This document shows positions 5,985 to 9,908 of a stretch of DNA of 9,908 bases, piece after piece. Positions within the stretch are counted from its first letter, which is position 1. Every line of letters starts with the position of its first letter. A model generated the notes under the pieces. It saw nothing but the letters and a program-made list of their open reading frames with translations, was not told the origin of the DNA and made no database searches. The translations under genes were made by a program, and so were the position numbers. The stretch is from Candidatus Izemoplasmatales bacterium. GTDB taxonomy: Bacteria; Bacillota_I; Bacilli_A; Izemoplasmatales; Hujiaoplasmataceae. The stretch covers positions 1 through 9,908 of the forward strand of contig JAQVPE010000020.1 of the NCBI GenBank assembly GCA_028702245.1, given 5' to 3'.

Positions 5985-7215
5985 TGATTTTCGCCTCTAT
6001 TTCTGCATGATGATATTCTTTACCCGGAGCCATTTTGACAATGATGTCGGCATATTTTTCATATAGAGGATGGCGCTTGTCGTATAAGCGGAACAAATCC
6101 TCGCTACTGGTGATCAGCGGTCGGTTTTTATGCTTTCTTTGAGCCAAATCCGCTTTTTCACGATCGATAAAGATCAAGATTCCATTTTGCCTCAGCAAGT
6201 CCATGAGCAAAGGGTTTTGGACCATGCCGCCACCAGTCGAGATCATCAATCCGTGTGACCGATATAACGATTTTATAAGTTCGTATTCTCGTTCACGAAA
6301 ATAAGGTTCACCCTTCTTGAGGAAGATATCCGTTATTGGCAAATTCTCGGAAGTTTCAATTTCACGGTCGGTATCAACCAATTCTTTATGGTATTTGCCG
6401 TGCAATGTCTTGGCATAGAATGATTTTCCGCTAAGAGGCATTCCGATGAAAACGAGATTTGTCAACCGCCTTTTTAGCAAGTGATATACCCTGTCAATCT
6501 CGGTATGCGGCGTCTTTTTTTTAAAAAACAAGTCGTGCGCGGTTTTGGCTTGTGCAACAAGCATCATCAGACCGCTATATGTTTTGATACCGTTACTTAG
6601 AGCCGCGAGACAATGAGGAGTTCTAAGAGGATTATAGATTAAATCAATAAAGACCTCTATCTTTGGAAACAAACGGAAATCAATCAGGAGCGGATCATCA
6701 TTATGAGGGTACATGCCAACAGGAGTCGTATTGATAATGACTTCGCAATCATTCACTTTCTCATATTCTTTAAAATAGAGATCATTGACTGCTCTTGGGG
6801 ATCGGGATAACTTATAGACAGAAAGCGCCCCTAAATCTTTCATCAAGCACTCCGTTGTCTGAGCTACGCCACCGTTGCCAAGAAGCACGACTTTTTTTCC
6901 AAGGATTTTGATTTTATAAAAGTCAATCATGTAATCAAGTCCATAATAATCGGTGTTCTCACCAATCAATTTTCCGTTGTCGTTAATAATTGTGTTGACA
7001 CTTCCGGTTCTGCTCGCAACCTGACTAACTTCATCCAAAAAAGGAGCCACAACCTCTTTATAAGGAATTGTGACATTGATCCCTTTAAATTTCCGTTCAT
7101 TGAAAAAAACCTTAAGATCATCAGTTTCAAATAGATGATAATTGGAATTTCCAAAGAGAGAATGGATCAACGGCGAAAAACTGTGTGATAGTTTTTGCCC
7201 GAGCAACCCATACAT
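5965..7215 (-). CDS. aroEK: Fused shikimate dehydrogenase - shikimate kinase
   Basis: This bifunctional protein reduces 3-dehydroshikimate with NADPH and phosphorylates shikimate with ATP. Residue numbers here are from the ATG at 7215 (416 residues). The AroE half (about 1-235) shows LSHSFSP (9-15) with the shikimate-binding serines, NVTIPYKE with catalytic Lys53, SVNT (72-75), GENTDYYG with catalytic Asp89, the nucleotide loop GNGGVAQT (113-120), and YSGLMMLVAQA near the end. A short polar linker leads to the AroK half (about 250-416), which has P-loop GMPLSGKS (258-265), DTD (281-283), FRERE with Arg307, STGGG (326-330) and the lid NRPLI (364-368). Both active sites look complete, so both activities are expected. 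The ATG at 7215 is 2 bases after the aroC stop, suggesting reinitiation; it gives the usual AroE start MYGLLG. An in-frame TTG at 7230 would add five residues, but the AGGA next to it leaves no spacing. A sequencing-error fusion is unlikely because the frame continues cleanly. Confidence 0.95.
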   Translation of the reverse strand: MYGLLGQKLSHSFSPLIHSLFGNSNYHLFETDDLKVFFNERKFKGINVTIPYKEVVAPFLDEVSQVASRTGSVNTIINDNGKLIGENTDYYGLDYMIDFYKIKILGKKVVLLGNGGVAQTTECLMKDLGALSVYKLSRSPRAVNDLYFKEYEKVNDCEVIINTTPVGMYPHNDDPLLIDFRLFPKIEVFIDLIYNPLRTPHCLAALSNGIKTYSGLMMLVAQAKTAHDLFFKKKTPHTEIDRVYHLLKRRLTNLVFIGMPLSGKSFYAKTLHGKYHKELVDTDREIETSENLPITDIFLKKGEPYFREREYELIKSLYRSHGLMISTGGGMVQNPLLMDLLRQNGILIFIDREKADLAQRKHKNRPLITSSEDLFRLYDKRHPLYEKYADIIVKMAPGKEYHHAEIEAKINEYLSH

Positions 7216-7217
7216 TT

Positions 7218-8312
7218 TTAACGCAACCAATCCTGTTCATGAAATTGGCACAATAGATCCAATATACCAAAATTTAACAAGGCGTTTACTATTGGAACAA
7301 CCCGCAAAACAATTGCAGGATCGTGTCTGCCTTTAATCTCGATAACGGTATCGGCCTTACTTTTCAAATCAACGGTTCGCTGGGGAAGGCCAATAGATGG
7401 TGTGGGCTTGACGGCTAACCGAAGGATGATCGGCATCCCTGTCGAAAGTCCGCCAAGGATACCGCCGTTATGATTGGTATCAGTTACAACTCTTCCATTT
7501 TCATATTGATATTCATCATTTGCTTCACTACCATACATGTCTGCGAATTTGAATCCGGAACCAAACTCTATCCCCTTGACTCCGGGTATAGAAAACAAGA
7601 GTTGAGACAATCTGCTTTCGATCGAGCTAAAAAGCGGTTCTCCAAGACCAGCCGGGAGTCCGACAATGGCGGATTCTACAAGTCCGCCTAGGGAATCCTT
7701 GTTGTTTTTGGCTTGTTCAATCAATTCGGCAATATCAGGTTCAATCGATGAATTAATAACGGGAAAACGTCCAAAAGTAGTGTTTTGTGCGTATTCATTA
7801 TTTACACTCGTTTGATCAAAATTGGTATCATTTATATGTTTTATTTTTAAAAGGTGAGAAATTACGGTAATTTTCGCTTTTTCAAGGAGTTGCTCGCTAA
7901 TAGCTCCAAGAACTACAAACAGAACGGTCATTCTTCCTGAGAAAACGCCGCCACCACGGGGATCATTGTAACCTAAATATTTGCAGAATGCTGGATAATC
8001 CGCATGAGATGGTCTGGGCGTGTTCTTAAGATTATCATAGGCGGATGAGTCGATATCTTGATTCTTGATTATTATGGTTAAGGGAGCGCCTGTCGTTTTT
8101 TCTTGATAATATCCCGATACGATCTCATACTCATCCTTCTCTACCCGGGTTGTTCCGATGCCAGGTTTTGGACGACGTTCTTCAAGACGCTTGTCAATCA
8201 GTGATGTATTTAGATTAATTCCGGAGGGAATGCCATCAATAACGATCCCAATCAATTGCCCGTGCGACTCTCCGAAGAGCGTTGCTTTTATTCTTTCTCC
8301 GATTGTGTTCAT
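7218..8312 (-). CDS. aroC: Chorismate synthase
   Basis: The enzyme eliminates phosphate from EPSP to give chorismate, using reduced FMN as a catalytic cofactor; it works as a homotetramer in the cytosol. Its 364 residues are in the family range. Key blocks are FGESHG (13-18) with catalytic His17, RRPKPGIGTTR (46-56), RPSHADYPAF (100-109) with catalytic His103, GGGVFSGRMT (120-129), GEPLFSSIESRLSQLLFSIPGVKGIEFGSGF (from 224), NHNGGILGGLSTGMPI (280-295), KPTPSI (302-307) and GRHDPAIVLRVVP (328-340). The last block differs from the common RHDPCxVPRAVPxxEA form at several sites, while the Arg-His-Asp core remains. The ATG is supported by AAGGAG (8321-8326) 8 bases upstream, within the last codons of aroB. 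The aroB stop is only 2 bases away. The downstream aroE start sits 2 bases past its own stop. Confidence 0.97.
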   Translation of the reverse strand: MNTIGERIKATLFGESHGQLIGIVIDGIPSGINLNTSLIDKRLEERRPKPGIGTTRVEKDEYEIVSGYYQEKTTGAPLTIIIKNQDIDSSAYDNLKNTPRPSHADYPAFCKYLGYNDPRGGGVFSGRMTVLFVVLGAISEQLLEKAKITVISHLLKIKHINDTNFDQTSVNNEYAQNTTFGRFPVINSSIEPDIAELIEQAKNNKDSLGGLVESAIVGLPAGLGEPLFSSIESRLSQLLFSIPGVKGIEFGSGFKFADMYGSEANDEYQYENGRVVTDTNHNGGILGGLSTGMPIILRLAVKPTPSIGLPQRTVDLKSKADTVIEIKGRHDPAIVLRVVPIVNALLNFGILDLLCQFHEQDWLR

Positions 8313-8314
8313 TA

Positions 8315-9307
8315 TTATTTCTCCTTCTTTAAAGCCGTTATGTTTATAAATGCCTTGCCAATTTCCTCAATGTCCACAAAGACATTTTGTCCGCTGCGAT
8401 TCTTTTTATCCTTCGCAAGAAACGGTTCTAGTTTTTTGTCTGTTACCGGATCTGTCGTAGGAAGATTGTATTTTGATAATACCGATATCAGTTCTTTTTT
8501 TATCTGTTTATCTTTGACGATTTTCACCATCCCGATCGAGACCGCCTCGCCGTGGAGATATTTCTCATAATTGTAATATGCTTCAATCGCATGGCCGTAT
8601 GTATGGCCAAAGTTTAATAAACGCCGATCGCCTTTATCCATTTCGTCTTTTTCGACAAACATTTTTTTGATGGAAACAGATTTATCGATTGCCCACTCCA
8701 ACATTTGATTGATATCTTCGTTGTTGATAGTATCAAAAAACGCCCTATCGGCAATCATCCCATATTTGATCATTTCCGCCATGCCGTTAGCAAAGTGTCT
8801 TTTAGGAAGAGTTGATAGTGTCAAAGGGTCGATCAACACCATTTTAGGCGGATAAATTGAGCCCAGAACATTCTTTGCGTCAGCGAAATCCACACCTACT
8901 TTACCCCCTACAGACGAATCGATTTGAGCAAGCAGGGTTGTTGGGATTTGGATGTAATCGATACCGCGCATATATGTTGATGCGACATAACCAGCAAGAT
9001 CACCGGTCACGCCGCCGCCTAGAGCGAGGATCACAGCGTCTTTTTTAATGTGGTTGTCGAGCATGGTCCTAACAAGATATTGATGGGTTTCGACCGTTTT
9101 GCTTTTTTCTCCCGCAGGAAAAGATATGATTAAAGGATCGTCGCAAGCACAAGAAACCTTGTTAACATATGCCTCTGGAATCAAATCATCATGGATGATG
9201 ACATATTTTTGGTTTTTTTCCAGATAGTTGAGAATATCACTCAGCAATCCCGGATTGATAATTACCGGATAGGAAAACGTTTTGGTTTTGATGACTATTT
9301 TTTTCAT
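8315..9307 (-). CDS. aroB: 3-dehydroquinate synthase
   Basis: The enzyme cyclises DAHP to 3-dehydroquinate using NAD+ and a divalent metal (Zn or Co), the second step of the pathway. It is 330 residues long, slightly shorter than many family members (about 340-370) but with all blocks present. These are PAGEKSKT (64-71), the NAD loop GGGVTGDLAGYVASTYMRG (97-115), IPTTLLAQIDSSVGGK (121-136) and GMAEMIKYG (175-183) with metal ligand Glu178. They are followed by RRLLNFGHTYGHAIEA (228-243) with ligand His235, and LHGEAVSIGM (251-260) with ligand His252. The ATG has GAGGAA (9315-9320) 7 bases upstream, placed in the last codons of aroA, and the gap from the aroA stop is 4 bases. It is intact and co-transcribed with its neighbours. 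Confidence 0.97.
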   Translation of the reverse strand: MKKIVIKTKTFSYPVIINPGLLSDILNYLEKNQKYVIIHDDLIPEAYVNKVSCACDDPLIISFPAGEKSKTVETHQYLVRTMLDNHIKKDAVILALGGGVTGDLAGYVASTYMRGIDYIQIPTTLLAQIDSSVGGKVGVDFADAKNVLGSIYPPKMVLIDPLTLSTLPKRHFANGMAEMIKYGMIADRAFFDTINNEDINQMLEWAIDKSVSIKKMFVEKDEMDKGDRRLLNFGHTYGHAIEAYYNYEKYLHGEAVSIGMVKIVKDKQIKKELISVLSKYNLPTTDPVTDKKLEPFLAKDKKNRSGQNVFVDIEEIGKAFINITALKKEK

Positions 9308-9311
9308 AGGA

Positions 9312-9908
9312 CTATTCCTCGATTAAGTCAACTGATGCGCCTAAAGCGATTAAATCGGAAAAGAAATCAGGATACGACTTGTTGACGGCTTGGGCATCTT
9401 TGATGGTGATTTGTTTGGTGCTTCTGATTGAGGAAGCAGCTGAGGCCATGACGATTCGATGATCGTTGAAAGAATCAAATAGACCGCCATTATAATCATC
9501 AACACCCTTAATGATTAATTCGTCATCGGTCATTTCGGCTTCGACGCCGATTGTCTGCAACATCGTGTATGTCGACAACAAGCGATTTGATTCCTTGTAT
9601 TTCAAACGCTGAGCGTTGATTATTCTACTCTCCCCTTTGGAAAAAGCAGCTAGAATAGCTAGTATCGGTGCGATGTCGGGAGATTGGGAAACATCATAAA
9701 CCGCAGCTTTCGTTTCCGATTTACAGAACTGAATTCCCGAGTCTTTGACCTCGACTTGACCACCGGAATTTCTGATAAAATCGATAATTCTACTGTCTGG
9801 TTGCAAAGACGGATAAACCATATTCCGACAAAACAGATCATTTCCGAGTACGCCCATGACTGCATAGACAGCCATTTGGGAATAATCGCCTTCGATTTTG
9901 ATGTTGAT
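9312..9908 (-). CDS. aroA: 3-phosphoshikimate 1-carboxyvinyltransferase (EPSP synthase), C-terminal part only
   Basis: The reading frame is open to the right edge of the window, so only the last 198 residues are present, roughly the C-terminal half of a protein usually about 430 long. The fragment begins INIKIEGDYSQMAVYAV, the typical GD(Y)SQ/S block. It goes on to DVSQSPDIAPILAI (PEP/shikimate-3-phosphate site with the catalytic-type Asp in SPD), RLKYKESNRL (the KES glutamate region), FNDHRIVMA (PEP-binding Arg in DHR) and NKSYPDFFSDL near the end. The enzyme transfers enolpyruvate from PEP to shikimate-3-phosphate, the penultimate step to chorismate. The ATG codons visible within the fragment (for example at 9875) are internal, because homologous sequence continues upstream of them. 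It is the first visible gene of the aro operon; the true start, promoter and any leader control lie beyond the window. Confidence 0.95.
   Translation of the reverse strand: MNIKIEGDYSQMAVYAVMGVLGNDLFCRNMVYPSLQPDSRIIDFIRNSGGQVEVKDSGIQFCKSETKAAVYDVSQSPDIAPILAILAAFSKGESRIINAQRLKYKESNRLLSTYTMLQTIGVEAEMTDDELIIKGVDDYNGGLFDSFNDHRIVMASAASSIRSTKQITIKDAQAVNKSYPDFFSDLIALGASVDLIEE

Noticed and set aside
6450..6520. Frameshift or stop artefact joining separate aroE and aroK genes
   Set aside because: The frame passes through the linker without stop or frame change, and both domains are complete on either side, so a true fusion is the simplest reading.
1..9908. Mobile elements, CRISPR arrays, tRNA/rRNA genes, phage or defence genes
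   Set aside because: I saw no transposase or integrase motif, no regularly spaced repeats, no tRNA-like cloverleaf and no long unassigned gap; every gap over 60 bases is accounted for by promoter or terminator elements.

Overview
The window is a stretch of chromosomal core metabolism, densely coded, with no mobile element, phage, CRISPR or RNA gene that I can see. It looks like a low-to-moderate-GC Gram-positive lineage (Bacillota or a Mycoplasmatota relative such as Acholeplasma, Izemoplasma or Erysipelotrichia types). The grounds are strong AGGAGG-like ribosome binding sites, a TTG start on purA, extended -10 promoters (TGnTATAAT), and an overall protein style close to Firmicutes. TGA is used as a stop (aminotransferase, aroQ and DAHP synthase genes) and tryptophan is encoded by TGG. 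The code is therefore the standard bacterial one, which argues against Mycoplasma or Spiroplasma. The exact taxon is inference.

Left third, plus strand (1-4227). An intrinsic terminator of an unseen upstream gene is followed by a promoter and a 477-residue FAD-dependent dehydrogenase of the COG2509 type. Next come a weak hairpin, an extended -10 promoter and purA (adenylosuccinate synthetase, TTG start). A class I aminotransferase follows 23 bases after purA, probably in the same transcript. A near-perfect palindromic terminator closes this block and also serves the opposite strand.

Right two thirds, minus strand (9908 down to 4239). This is a compact aro operon. In transcription order it holds aroA (cut by the window edge), aroB, aroC, a fused aroE-aroK gene, aroQ and a type I-beta DAHP synthase. 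Genes overlap or lie within 4 bases of each other, and most ribosome binding sites sit inside the end of the preceding gene. The six ORFs encode all seven steps from PEP plus erythrose-4-phosphate to chorismate. Downstream lies a small two-helix membrane protein with its own extended -10 promoter, ending at the shared terminator.

Functionally the minus-strand operon makes chorismate, and the DAHP synthase carries an N-terminal regulatory-type domain that could give feedback control. The plus-strand pair joins AMP synthesis, which consumes aspartate, with an aminotransferase that could supply aspartate or finish phenylalanine/tyrosine synthesis. Nothing here looks like an undescribed system. 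The points most worth a second look are the aroE-aroK fusion inside a full-pathway operon, the substrate of the purA-linked aminotransferase, the four-cysteine cluster of the COG2509 flavoprotein, and the repeated 13-base promoter core.
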